Shown piece by piece: positions 9,229-17,262 of a stretch of DNA of 64,000 nt. Origin of the DNA: Megasphaera sp. MJR8396C (GTDB lineage: Bacteria > Bacillota > Negativicutes > Veillonellales > Megasphaeraceae); contig NZ_KQ958210.1 of NCBI RefSeq assembly GCF_001546855.1, positions 1-64,000 of the forward strand, read 5' to 3'. The notes beneath the pieces are model-generated. The model was not told the DNA's origin, did not search any database, and saw only the letters and a program-made list of their open reading frames with translations. The first letter of the stretch is position 1. Every line of letters begins with the position of its first letter. The position numbers and the translations under genes were made by a program.

Positions 9229-9259
9229 TTGCCAAAAGACGGAATATTTATGTTATAAT
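9229..9259 (+). promoter_or_regulatory. Possible second promoter for the 9293 gene
   Basis: A perfect TATAAT (9254-9259) lies after the terminator and 33 bases before the ATG at 9293. The best -35 is TTGCCA (9229-9234) with a long 19-base spacer, so strength is uncertain. If it works, the downstream operon can be expressed without read-through of the terminator. Confidence 0.4.
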
Positions 9260-9292
9260 GAAGTTGAGTATAACGCAAAGGGGGGAGATTCC

Positions 9293-10021
9293 ATGAATAC
9301 CTTACCGTTACAGACAGCCTGTCGGCCCCGCTTTTTTTCCTTAACGGATACGAAAAAGATCAAAGGGCTGCACCATGAATACGGACAGGCCGTCCAGCAG
9401 TATTTCCACCGCCTTTTTCCTCACCGTCGCTGGCAGGTTTTCCGAGATCCCGTCGGCACGCCGCTGGCCATCGATGTAGAAATCTTGTATCCGACGGAGG
9501 AAGAGCCTTTTTACCTGCTTCATACCATGGGCATGAGTGCGTCGCCCATGCGCTATCCGTCGGGAGCTTTTTCGGCGAACGAAGGCTATAGTGAACTGTG
9601 TCTCATCTTGCCGGCCCGGTGGCCGTTTCGACGAGAGCGGGGACTGTCACTGAACGATAAGGCGGCCTGGCCGATTTGGCTGCTCATGGAATTGGGGCGC
9701 TTTCCCCACGTTCACGACGTGTGGATGGGGTATGGCTTTTTATTGCCCAATCGGGAAAAACCGGAGTCTTTTGCTGAGGATACGGCGCTGTCCGGCGTGG
9801 TCATCGTTCAGTTTGAAGGACAGCTGGGAGGCGTGAAGATGCCCGATGGGACGACTGTGGAACTTCTCATGCCCATCCTTTTATACAAAGAGGAAATGGA
9901 CCTGTGCAGCGACATTGGTATCGATAGTTTAGTCGATGCTGTGCTCGATGAATGCGGCGGTTCTTTCCTGCTCAATAAAGATCGGCCGAATATCGCCCTT
10001 GAGGACGATTGGGGGCCTTAA
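9293..10021 (+). CDS. Suppressor-of-fused (SUFU) domain protein
   Basis: The 242-residue protein resembles bacterial proteins with the suppressor-of-fused domain (SUFU family), cytoplasmic proteins whose biochemical role is mostly unknown. Typical features are the central IDVEILYPTEEEPFYLLHTMGMSASPM region (about residues 60-85) and the GYSELCLILPARWPF strand (about 98-112), followed by a WPIWLLMELGRFP helix. ATG 9293 has a strong SD (AAAGGGGGGAG). It heads a group with a molybdenum-hydroxylase-type FAD protein and yqeC, starting 20 bases or fewer apart, but no direct functional link is obvious. Confidence 0.7.
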   Translation: MNTLPLQTACRPRFFSLTDTKKIKGLHHEYGQAVQQYFHRLFPHRRWQVFRDPVGTPLAIDVEILYPTEEEPFYLLHTMGMSASPMRYPSGAFSANEGYSELCLILPARWPFRRERGLSLNDKAAWPIWLLMELGRFPHVHDVWMGYGFLLPNREKPESFAEDTALSGVVIVQFEGQLGGVKMPDGTTVELLMPILLYKEEMDLCSDIGIDSLVDAVLDECGGSFLLNKDRPNIALEDDWGP

Positions 10022-10041
10022 AGAAAGGTGGATTGGACGAT

Positions 10042-10851
10042 TTGATTACCAGTACGACGACGCTCGTTCCCGACAGTCCGGCTGCTGCCTATGATGCCTA
10101 TCGTCAGGCTGCGTCCGCTGTTTTTCTGGCGGGAGCGCAGGGGTTGAAATATAGAAAAGAGCATTATGAGCTGGTCGTTGATTTATCAAAAGCCGGGCTC
10201 AGCTACATTGAAGATGAAGGCGATGAAATCGTCATCGGTGCCATGACGCCCTTATGGCAGCTTAAGATTTCTTCGGTCATTCAAAAATTGGCCGGTGGAG
10301 CCGTCAGTCGAGCCATCAGTGATATTGCCGATAAGGATGTTCAGCGTTACGGTACCCTTGGCGGCGTCATTTCAGGGAAAGGGGCTTTTTCCGTGCTGCT
10401 GCCGATTTTCCTGTCGCTGCACGTCGACGTCCTGCTTCAGGATAAGGGGCGTATGAGTTTGGAAGACTACCTGCAGTGCCCGCCGATGGGAGAATTGGTT
10501 ACGGGTATTTCCATTGCCCGGGAAGAAGTGTATACTGCTTATAAGGCCTATCGCCGGCTGCCGTCGGACGAACCTTATTTGGTCGGTGCGGCGTCTTTGC
10601 GGGATGATTCCTGGCGCATCGTCGTCGGCGGTCGTCCCGGGGCAGCGGCCATTGCCTGGTCAGCCAGTGATGAATTGACGGAAAAGGGCATGGCTGTTAA
10701 GGAAAATGTAGCTCATTTAGCCAGTGAAGAATTGGATTTTGGAAATTTCGGAACCTGCTCGGAAGCCGAACGGCGGAGTTTGACGATTGAAATGGTTCGC
10801 GGTCTTATTAAAGCGGCTTCGAAGGGATACAGCCGTCATATTGCAAATTAG
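10042..10851 (+). CDS. Orphan FAD-binding subunit of the xanthine dehydrogenase/molybdenum hydroxylase family
   Basis: This 269-residue protein looks like the medium FAD subunit (XdhB/CoxM type) that passes electrons between the Fe-S and molybdenum subunits. The second FAD loop is recognisable as RYGTLGGVISGKGAF near residue 112. The first FAD loop is poorly conserved, so cofactor binding is likely but not certain. No Fe-S or molybdopterin subunit lies beside it, which is unusual. The start is uncertain: TTG 10042 has AAAGGTGG at a good distance, while TTG 10009 and TTG 10033 are in frame but badly placed. Neighbouring yqeC points to selenium-dependent molybdenum hydroxylase maturation. Confidence 0.7.
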   Translation: MITSTTTLVPDSPAAAYDAYRQAASAVFLAGAQGLKYRKEHYELVVDLSKAGLSYIEDEGDEIVIGAMTPLWQLKISSVIQKLAGGAVSRAISDIADKDVQRYGTLGGVISGKGAFSVLLPIFLSLHVDVLLQDKGRMSLEDYLQCPPMGELVTGISIAREEVYTAYKAYRRLPSDEPYLVGAASLRDDSWRIVVGGRPGAAAIAWSASDELTEKGMAVKENVAHLASEELDFGNFGTCSEAERRSLTIEMVRGLIKAASKGYSRHIAN

Positions 10852-10873
10852 GCGTATAAAAGGGGGTTCATTC

Positions 10874-11662
10874 ATGTTTAAAGATAATCGTTGGCGGCGT
10901 ATGCTGCAGCCTGGCATTACGGCCATTGTAGGCGCCGGTGGAAAGACGACGGTATTAGAGCGTCTCGGTACGTATGGCCACGGCGGCCATCTGCCTATGA
11001 TGGTCAGCAGCATCGTGCCCATGGACAGCACGCGCGTCGACAATGTCGAACCGTTTGACGTCATCTGCACCGAAGATGTAGAAAAGGGCGAGGCTTTTTG
11101 TGCTGAACGAATTGCGTCCGGCCACGTTCCGGCTTGGTTTGCCGGCCTTGATGACCAGGACTGCTATATCGGTCTTGATCCTAAGGTCATCGATGAAATC
11201 AAGCAGCGCCATCCGGCTTGGTATATCCTCATCGAAGGCGATGCCGGCCGCGATAAATGGCTCAAGGCGCCTCTGGCTGACGATATCCCCCTTCCGGACA
11301 GCTGCGATACGGTCATCGGTGTCCTCAATCTGCAAATGTTAGGCAATGTCATCAGTGGTGAAAAAATAGAAGGCGTCGAAACGGCGGCGGCTATCATGGG
11401 ACGTCCCTGCGGTGCCGTCATTACGCCGGCCATGCTGGCCAAGCTCATCCAGCACCCGCGCGGCTTATTCCGTGGGACGCGCTGTACGCGCATCCTCTTC
11501 TGCACAGGCTATAATTCCGTTCAACACCGCATGACCGAAGCCCTCCTCGACGATCTCGAAGACTTCGACCTTACGGCCAGTGTCCTGGCTGACGGCTATC
11601 GAGAAACCTGCACGATACGACAGTATATCAATTACGATAATGTAAGAAAGAAACGGATGTAA
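10874..11662 (+). CDS. yqeC: Putative selenium-dependent hydroxylase accessory protein YqeC
   Basis: YqeC proteins co-occur with selenium-dependent molybdenum hydroxylases and are thought to help mature them. The 262-residue protein begins with a P-loop-like segment ITAIVGAGGKTT (residues about 14-25), includes the EGDAGRDKWLKAP stretch (about 122-134) typical of the family, and ends without a membrane segment. ATG 10874 follows an AAAGGGGG SD. It sits 22 bases after the FAD subunit, supporting a shared pathway. The molybdenum subunit itself must be encoded elsewhere if this system is functional. Confidence 0.75.
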   Translation: MFKDNRWRRMLQPGITAIVGAGGKTTVLERLGTYGHGGHLPMMVSSIVPMDSTRVDNVEPFDVICTEDVEKGEAFCAERIASGHVPAWFAGLDDQDCYIGLDPKVIDEIKQRHPAWYILIEGDAGRDKWLKAPLADDIPLPDSCDTVIGVLNLQMLGNVISGEKIEGVETAAAIMGRPCGAVITPAMLAKLIQHPRGLFRGTRCTRILFCTGYNSVQHRMTEALLDDLEDFDLTASVLADGYRETCTIRQYINYDNVRKKRM

Positions 11663-11666
11663 ACGA

Positions 11667-12572
11667 ATGAAACAAAAAGGAAGATTATTTTTTGGTTGTG
11701 TTTTGTGTGCTGCCCTGGTTACCCTGGGCTTTCTATTGAATGTCGACCGCGATGAAGTCATTGCTGCGGCGGAAGAAAGTCACGTTCCTCCGGTAAAAGA
11801 AGTCTTTTCTTCTAAACCCGACGTGGCCTTTGTCGGCGACGATTTTTCGTTGCCCTCTGTCGATAATGATAAACCGGTTTATGATAAATATACGACTCGC
11901 CAGCGCCAGGAAAAAGGCCTGCCGACGACGTACGGTGGGACGCGGGATTATTACTATGGCGACAACGTCGTGTATCTGACCTTTGATGACGGACCGAACG
12001 ATAAGAATACACCTCGTATCCTGGAAATCCTGAAAAAGGAAAATATAAAGGCTACTTTTTTCCTGACCGGTCAAAATGTCGCTCGCTATCCCGATGTGGT
12101 CAAGCAGATCTATCAATCAGGAAATGCCATGGGCCTTCATTCTTATACCCATGATTATAAAAAATTATACCAGTCTCCGACGGCGTACATCGATGAAATG
12201 ATGCAGACCGAAGAGGCGATTTATAACGTCATCGGCGTCCGGCCGATTATTTCCCGCGCGCCGGGCGGAACGAAAGGTCACTTTACCGATGCTTTCTGGC
12301 CGGCCATTGAACAGCTGGGCTACGTTGAAGTCGGTTGGAATGCCTTGACCGGCGATGCCGACGGGACCGGAAAATCTGCCGGCAAAGCCGTTGAGAACAT
12401 TAAACAGCAGCTCGAACTGCGGCCGTACCTTCACCGCCATCTGGTCATCCTCATGCATGATGCCTCCGGCCACGGTGCAACCGTTGACGCCCTGCCGGCT
12501 ATCATTAAGCTTTTAAAAGACCGCGGTTATACCTTCCGCGTCGTCACGACAGCCATCCCGCCATCTTGGTAG
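11667..12572 (+). CDS. Polysaccharide (peptidoglycan) deacetylase, membrane-anchored
   Basis: This is a NodB-type carbohydrate esterase of family 4, probably acting on peptidoglycan or a surface glycan outside the cytoplasmic membrane. Residues 6-24 form one hydrophobic signal/anchor segment. The catalytic domain starts near residue 100 with LTFDDGPN (metal/catalytic Asp pair), followed by ATFFLTGQN, the metal-binding HSYTHDY motif (about 154-160) and the RAPGG motif (about 197). Length is 301 residues. It begins 4 bases after yqeC but may simply share its transcript; a strong terminator follows. Confidence 0.9.
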   Translation: MKQKGRLFFGCVLCAALVTLGFLLNVDRDEVIAAAEESHVPPVKEVFSSKPDVAFVGDDFSLPSVDNDKPVYDKYTTRQRQEKGLPTTYGGTRDYYYGDNVVYLTFDDGPNDKNTPRILEILKKENIKATFFLTGQNVARYPDVVKQIYQSGNAMGLHSYTHDYKKLYQSPTAYIDEMMQTEEAIYNVIGVRPIISRAPGGTKGHFTDAFWPAIEQLGYVEVGWNALTGDADGTGKSAGKAVENIKQQLELRPYLHRHLVILMHDASGHGATVDALPAIIKLLKDRGYTFRVVTTAIPPSW

Positions 12573-12629
12573 AGCATGCAAGGTATGTGTATAAAGTATG
12601 TAAAATAACGGCTAGTTAAACGATTATCT

Positions 12630-12670
12630 ACAAGGATTCTCATATCTATACAGAGAATCCTTGTTTTTTT
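12630..12670 (+). terminator. Terminator after the deacetylase gene
   Basis: A perfect 12-bp stem (ACAAGGATTCTC/GAGAATCCTTGT) is followed by a run of Ts. It separates the deacetylase transcript from the aromatic operon promoter only 5 bases further on. Confidence 0.9.
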
Positions 12671-12674
12671 AGCC

Positions 12675-12703
12675 TTGACAACTATCTCGTTGAGGTATAC
12701 AAT
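12675..12703 (+). promoter_or_regulatory. Promoter of the aromatic amino acid operon
   Basis: TTGACA (12675-12680), a 17-base spacer and TACAAT (12698-12703) form a near-consensus promoter. Transcription should start near 12710, giving a leader of about 287 bases before aroF. This leader contains the aromatic leader peptide and an intrinsic terminator. Confidence 0.85.
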
Positions 12704-12736
12704 GACGACAACGAATTTTTAAATGAGGAGATCATT

Positions 12737-12904
12737 ATGAACATGCCATGCTTACGTCAGGCAATTGAATACGTCTTTACTTATTTTGGCTGGGGCTACC
12801 TGTATTTTAGCGCTGGCTATTTTTGGTACAACGAATTCAATATGACCGATGTAGACATGAGGAGACTTCCATCTGTTCCGTTAAAGCCGGCTCTAGCCGG
12901 ATAA
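12737..12904 (+). CDS. Aromatic-rich leader peptide of the aro operon (55 aa)
   Basis: ATG 12737 with a good SD (TGAGGAG, 12724-12730) opens a 55-codon frame ending at TAA 12904. Thirteen of the 23 residues from 12 to 34 are aromatic: six Tyr, five Phe and two Trp, including a YFWY run. The frame sits between a near-consensus promoter and a terminator directly ahead of the chorismate/Phe/Tyr operon. That arrangement is what a ribosome-sensed attenuator for aromatic aminoacyl-tRNA supply would look like. The control codons are about 110-170 bases before the terminator, further than in the classic trp leader. It could alternatively be a small membrane-associated peptide. Confidence 0.75.
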   Translation: MNMPCLRQAIEYVFTYFGWGYLYFSAGYFWYNEFNMTDVDMRRLPSVPLKPALAG

Positions 12905-12944
12905 GCAAGGCGCGGATAACAGGCGAGAAATAAAGCTTTTTAGA

Positions 12945-12972
12945 AGCAGGCTCATGGGAGCCTGCTTTTTTT
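12945..12972 (+). terminator. Attenuator-type terminator ahead of aroF
   Basis: The stem AGCAGGCTC/GAGCCTGCT with a 4-base loop is followed by eight or more Ts. It lies 40 bases after the leader peptide stop and 24 bases before the aroF ATG, so it should stop transcripts before the operon unless antitermination occurs. A short hairpin CCGGC/GCCGG (12887-12899) overlaps the end of the leader peptide and carries GGCTC, which could also pair with the 3' strand of the terminator. Confidence 0.85.
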
Positions 12973-12996
12973 TATGGAAAGGGAGGAGACACGCCA

Positions 12997-14019
12997 ATGA
13001 TTATTGTGTTGAAAGCAAATACGACAAAAGAAGAAGTAAAACCATTAATGGACAGTCTGAAAGCCAAGGGAATGCAGATCGATATCAGTAAAGGCACCCG
13101 ACAGACGGTGATGGGCCTTGTCGGCAATACGGCCGTCATCGATGTGGAACAAGTCCAAAGCTATGAATTCGTTGATAAAGTCATGCGTGTCGAAGTCCCA
13201 TATAAAAGAGCCAGCCGTGCCTTCCATCCTCAAGATTCGGTTATCCCGATCGGCAATAGCGGCGTGACCATTGGTGGTAAAAAACTGGCCGTCATTGCCG
13301 GTCCCTGCTCGATTGAAACGCCGGAACAGATCGAAGGCGTCGCTTGTGACGTAGCTAAATCCGGAGCCGCTGTCCTTCGCGGCGGCGCTTTTAAACCGCG
13401 GACGTCGCCGTACTCTTTCCAGGGGCTGGGCAACAAGGGCCTCGATATGCTGAGAAATGCCGGTCGTAAGGCTAAACTTCCGGTCATTACCGAAATCATG
13501 TCGGCCGACAAACTGCCGGTATTCCTGGAAGACGGCGTCGATATCATCCAGATCGGGGCCCGCAATATGCAGAACTTCGACCTCCTTCGGGAAGTCGGCA
13601 AGACGAGAAAACCGGTCTTATTAAAAAGAGGACTCAGCGCGACCATCGAAGAATGGCTCATGTCCGCGGAATACATCATGGCTGAAGGCAACCGCAACGT
13701 CATCCTCTGTGAACGCGGCATTCGGACCTTTGAGACCTACACCCGCAATACGCTGGATTTAAGCGCCGTCCTTGCCGTCAAGCGGCAAAGCCATTTGCCT
13801 ATCGTCGTCGATCCCAGTCATGCGACAGGGAAACGCTGGATGGTGGCTGATTTAGCCAGAGCGGCCGTGGCTGCTGGTGCTGACGGACTGATGATTGAAG
13901 TACACAATAATCCCGACAAGGCGTTGTGTGACGGGGCTCAGTCGATTACGCCGGCCATGTTTACGGATCTGATGGATTCGCTTCGTAAATTAGCGCCCAT
14001 TGTCGGACGAGAATTATAA
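12997..14019 (+). CDS. aroF: 3-deoxy-7-phosphoheptulonate (DAHP) synthase, type I-beta with N-terminal regulatory domain
   Basis: This enzyme condenses phosphoenolpyruvate and erythrose 4-phosphate, the first step of the shikimate pathway. Residues 1-70 form the ferredoxin-like (FL/ACT-like) regulatory domain seen in Thermotoga- and Bacillus-type enzymes. The TIM barrel follows, with AGPCSIE (about residues 101-107), RGGAFKPRTSPYSFQG (about 128-143) and VDPSHATGKR (about 270). At 340 residues it matches the type I-beta class. It is the first gene of an eight-gene operon and a natural target for both feedback inhibition and attenuation by the leader upstream. Confidence 0.95.
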   Translation: MIIVLKANTTKEEVKPLMDSLKAKGMQIDISKGTRQTVMGLVGNTAVIDVEQVQSYEFVDKVMRVEVPYKRASRAFHPQDSVIPIGNSGVTIGGKKLAVIAGPCSIETPEQIEGVACDVAKSGAAVLRGGAFKPRTSPYSFQGLGNKGLDMLRNAGRKAKLPVITEIMSADKLPVFLEDGVDIIQIGARNMQNFDLLREVGKTRKPVLLKRGLSATIEEWLMSAEYIMAEGNRNVILCERGIRTFETYTRNTLDLSAVLAVKRQSHLPIVVDPSHATGKRWMVADLARAAVAAGADGLMIEVHNNPDKALCDGAQSITPAMFTDLMDSLRKLAPIVGREL

Positions 14020-14036
14020 GGAAAGCAGGGAGTGTA

Positions 14037-14924
14037 ATGGATACGGAAGCTAGTGGTTTTAATACGAACGAGACGGTGGCCATCATCGGACTGGGCCTCA
14101 TGGGCGGCTCCTTCGCCCGGGGCCTGCGGCGCATCGGAACGAAGCATATCATCGCTGTCGATACCGATGAAAAGGCCCTTCAAAAAGCCAAGCAGGAAGG
14201 GATGGTCGACGAGGTGTATACGACGGGGAGTACAGCTTTGCGGCGGGCCAGGATGATTATTTTCTGTACGGCGACAGCCGTCATGATTCGCTTTTTGGCG
14301 GAGCATAAGACTTGCTTTGCTCCCGGGACGATCGTAACCGACGTGGCTGGCATCAAGGGCGATACGGCCGATGCCATTAAGGCGCTGTTACCGGAAGGCG
14401 TCGACTTCATTCCCGGTCATCCCATGGCCGGTCGGGAAGGGAAAGGCTATGCCATGGCCAGTGCCGATATTTTTAATAATGCCAATTATATCCTCGTGCC
14501 TATGCCGGAGAACAAGGAAAACCACCTTCTGGCCGTTACCAGTATGGCCATGGCCCTTGGCTGTGCCCATGTCGTTCGCGTATCGCCGGAAAAACACGAT
14601 CGATTCATTGCCTATACCAGCTGCCTGCCCCACGTCTTGGCGACGGCCCTGGTCAACAGCGAATCGATGGATCCGATGACCAAATACTTCGTGGCCGGCA
14701 GTTTTCGCGACGGCACCCGCGTAGCCGATATCAATGCCGCCTTGTGGACCAGCCTGTTCTTGGCCAATAAAGAGAACCTCGTACATGAAATCGATTGCTT
14801 CCGGAAGGCCTTAACTGATTTTTCGACGATGTTGTCCGATGAAGATGCCGAAGGGATGACCCGATTTTTACAGCAAGCCGCTGCGCGGAGAAGGGACTTA
14901 GTTTATGAAACACATTCACGTTGA
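14037..14924 (+). CDS. tyrA: Prephenate dehydrogenase
   Basis: TyrA oxidatively decarboxylates prephenate to 4-hydroxyphenylpyruvate for tyrosine. The N-terminal NAD-binding fold shows VAIIGLGLMGGSFARGL (about residues 13-29), and the catalytic region includes GHPMAGREGKGY (about 128-139) with the conserved His. The 295-residue protein has no C-terminal ACT domain, so allosteric control may be weak. It starts 17 bases after aroF and its end overlaps aroB by 20 bases. Confidence 0.93.
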   Translation: MDTEASGFNTNETVAIIGLGLMGGSFARGLRRIGTKHIIAVDTDEKALQKAKQEGMVDEVYTTGSTALRRARMIIFCTATAVMIRFLAEHKTCFAPGTIVTDVAGIKGDTADAIKALLPEGVDFIPGHPMAGREGKGYAMASADIFNNANYILVPMPENKENHLLAVTSMAMALGCAHVVRVSPEKHDRFIAYTSCLPHVLATALVNSESMDPMTKYFVAGSFRDGTRVADINAALWTSLFLANKENLVHEIDCFRKALTDFSTMLSDEDAEGMTRFLQQAAARRRDLVYETHSR

Positions 14925-15978
14925 ATTAGGAAAAGATTCGTATGATATTCATATTGAAAATGGACTCCTCGACCGGGCCGGTGATTACATCCGCAGCCTG
15001 ACCAAGTCAAAGACCTTGGCGGTCATTACCGATTCTCACGTCGACGCCCTCTATGGAAAGCGCCTGGAAAATTCCCTGCAGACGGCAGGCTTTCGGGTCC
15101 ATCGCTTGGTATTTCCGGCTGGAGAAGAACATAAATGTGCCTCTTCGCTCCTCGACTTATATCAGTCCCTGTCCGATTCGGGGATTACCCGCAGCGACTA
15201 TGTCATCGCCTTTGGCGGCGGCGTCGTCGGCGACTTAGGAGGCTTTGCGGCAGCGACCTTTTTGCGGGGCATTCCTTTCATCCAGATTCCGACGACCATC
15301 ATTTCCCAGGTCGACAGCAGCGTCGGCGGGAAGGTCGGCATCGACTTGCCGAGCGGCAAGAACCAGGCCGGTAACTTTTATCAGCCCAAAGGCGTTCTCA
15401 TCGACCCGACCCTGCTGCAGACGCTGCCGAAACGATTTATCCACGACGGCATGGGGGAAGTCATTAAATACGGCTGCATCCGCGATTTAGAACTCTTCGA
15501 ACTCCTCGAAGGTCTCGATGATGAAGGGATTTTTGACCACTGGGAAGAAATCATCGAACGTTGCTGTAAGAGTAAAGCCGACCTCGTCGAACGAGACGTC
15601 CTCGACATGGGGGAACGCATGATTTTAAACTTCGGCCATACCATTGGCCATGCCATCGAAGGCTGTTACGGTTTTGGCCGTTATACTCACGGCGAAGGCG
15701 TCGCTGCTGGCATGTCGATGCTGACCGGCGTCACCGAAGCGATGGGCCTTACGAAAGAGGGTACGACGGCACGGCTGCGCAAGCTCCTTATCCGCTACGG
15801 CCTGCCCGTCGACGTCGATGCCTCGGCAGAAGACCTCATCCCCTATATCAGTAATGACAAGAAGATGCGGGGCAATCACATGACGCTCATCATTTTGAAA
15901 GAAATCGGCAAGGGAAGACTGCTTCCCCTCGAGGCAGAAGAACTGCCGAAATACATCCGAAAGAAGGTCGCTCCATGA
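14905..15978 (+). CDS. aroB: 3-dehydroquinate synthase
   Basis: AroB cyclises DAHP to 3-dehydroquinate using NAD and a divalent metal. The hallmark stretches are present: FGGGVVGDLGGFAA (about residues 101-114), PTTIISQVDSSVGGKVGID (about 127-146) and the metal-binding GHTIGHAIE (about 245-253). Length is 357 residues, normal for the family. ATG 14905 lies inside the end of tyrA, and the stop overlaps aroA as ATGA, so the three genes are translationally coupled. Confidence 0.96.
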   Translation: MKHIHVELGKDSYDIHIENGLLDRAGDYIRSLTKSKTLAVITDSHVDALYGKRLENSLQTAGFRVHRLVFPAGEEHKCASSLLDLYQSLSDSGITRSDYVIAFGGGVVGDLGGFAAATFLRGIPFIQIPTTIISQVDSSVGGKVGIDLPSGKNQAGNFYQPKGVLIDPTLLQTLPKRFIHDGMGEVIKYGCIRDLELFELLEGLDDEGIFDHWEEIIERCCKSKADLVERDVLDMGERMILNFGHTIGHAIEGCYGFGRYTHGEGVAAGMSMLTGVTEAMGLTKEGTTARLRKLLIRYGLPVDVDASAEDLIPYISNDKKMRGNHMTLIILKEIGKGRLLPLEAEELPKYIRKKVAP

Positions 15979-17261
15979 ATGTAACCATTAAACCACAGGC
16001 CTTGCAAGGGACGGTAGAAGCTCCGTCTTCCAAGAGCATCGGTCATCGCGACCTCATTTGCGCAGCCCTGGCAGACGGTGAGAGCCTGGTCGACAATATC
16101 TCCTTATCTCAGGATATCGAAGCGACGTGCCATATCTTGAACGCCCTCGGCGCCAAGATTACACCAGCGCCTTCGGCCCATCCCGGAAGATCGGCGTACC
16201 TCGTGCAGGGGGGATTACAGAAACGGCCCGGAACCTTAGCCGTCGACGCCAACGAATCGGGGTCGACCCTGCGATTCCTGGTTCCCGTCGCTGTATTAAG
16301 TGGTAACCGCTGTACTTTTTCCGGGCGAGGCCGATTAGCCAAACGGCCGCTGACCCCGTATTACAACCTCTTTGATGAAAAGAGCATTGCCTATGAGACG
16401 ACCGAAGGCGGCCTACCCCTCACCGTAGAAGGTCGCCTTGAAGCTGGAACCTACGCCCTGCAAGGCGATGTGAGCTCTCAGTTTTTTTCGGGCCTGCTCA
16501 TGACCTTGCCCCTCCTCGACGGCGATTCGCGCCTTCGCAGCACGACGCCGCTGGAATCGGCGAGCTACGTCGACATGACCATCGATTGCCTGCGCCAGCA
16601 CGGCGTCGTCATCGATAAAGAATGGGACGGTTCGTACCGCATCGCCGGCAATCAGTCCTACCGGCCGGGAACGTACACCGTCGAAGGGGATTACTCTCAA
16701 GCCGCCTTCTGGCTCTCGGCAGGGACCTTGGGCAGGGCCGTCTGCTGCACCGGCCTTCGCCAGCACTCTTCTCAGGGCGATGAAGTCATCGTATCCCTCA
16801 TCCGCGACATGGGCGGCCAAATCGAGGGCAAGACGGAATTGACGGCCTGCCCGTCGGACCTCGTCGGCCGGGTCATCGACGTCCAGGACTGCCCGGATCT
16901 GGTGCCGGTCCTGACCGTACTGGCCTCTTGTGCCAAAGGGATTACCCGCATCGTTCACGCCGGCCGGGTTCGCCTTAAAGAATGTGACCGCCTGCACGCC
17001 ATGGCCACAGAGCTTAATAAAATCGGCGGCGACGTCGAAGAAGAAGCAGAAGGCCTCATCATTCACGGCGTCGACGGCTTTACCGGCGGCACCGTCAGCG
17101 GCTGGAATGACCACCGCATCGCCATGGCCCTGGCCGTGGCCTCCCAGCGCTGCCGTCAGCCCCTGCGTATTGAAGGCGCCGAATGCGTCCGTAAATCTTA
17201 TCCTGACTTCTGGAAGGATTTCGAGACCTTGGGCGGTATGATTGAAAAGGAGGAAGGATAA
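15975..17261 (+). CDS. aroA: 3-phosphoshikimate 1-carboxyvinyltransferase (EPSP synthase)
   Basis: This enzyme transfers the enolpyruvyl group from phosphoenolpyruvate to shikimate 3-phosphate. The protein has 428 residues in the usual two-domain form. Visible family motifs are PSSKSIGHRDL (about residues 16-26), DANESGSTLRFLVP (about 90-103, the PEP-binding loop equivalent) and RLKECDRLHAMATELNKIGG (about 333-352), with a C-terminal DHRIAMALAV. The catalytic Arg/Lys/Asp positions appear intact. Confidence 0.95.
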   Translation: MNVTIKPQALQGTVEAPSSKSIGHRDLICAALADGESLVDNISLSQDIEATCHILNALGAKITPAPSAHPGRSAYLVQGGLQKRPGTLAVDANESGSTLRFLVPVAVLSGNRCTFSGRGRLAKRPLTPYYNLFDEKSIAYETTEGGLPLTVEGRLEAGTYALQGDVSSQFFSGLLMTLPLLDGDSRLRSTTPLESASYVDMTIDCLRQHGVVIDKEWDGSYRIAGNQSYRPGTYTVEGDYSQAAFWLSAGTLGRAVCCTGLRQHSSQGDEVIVSLIRDMGGQIEGKTELTACPSDLVGRVIDVQDCPDLVPVLTVLASCAKGITRIVHAGRVRLKECDRLHAMATELNKIGGDVEEEAEGLIIHGVDGFTGGTVSGWNDHRIAMALAVASQRCRQPLRIEGAECVRKSYPDFWKDFETLGGMIEKEEG

Positions 17262-17262
17262 G

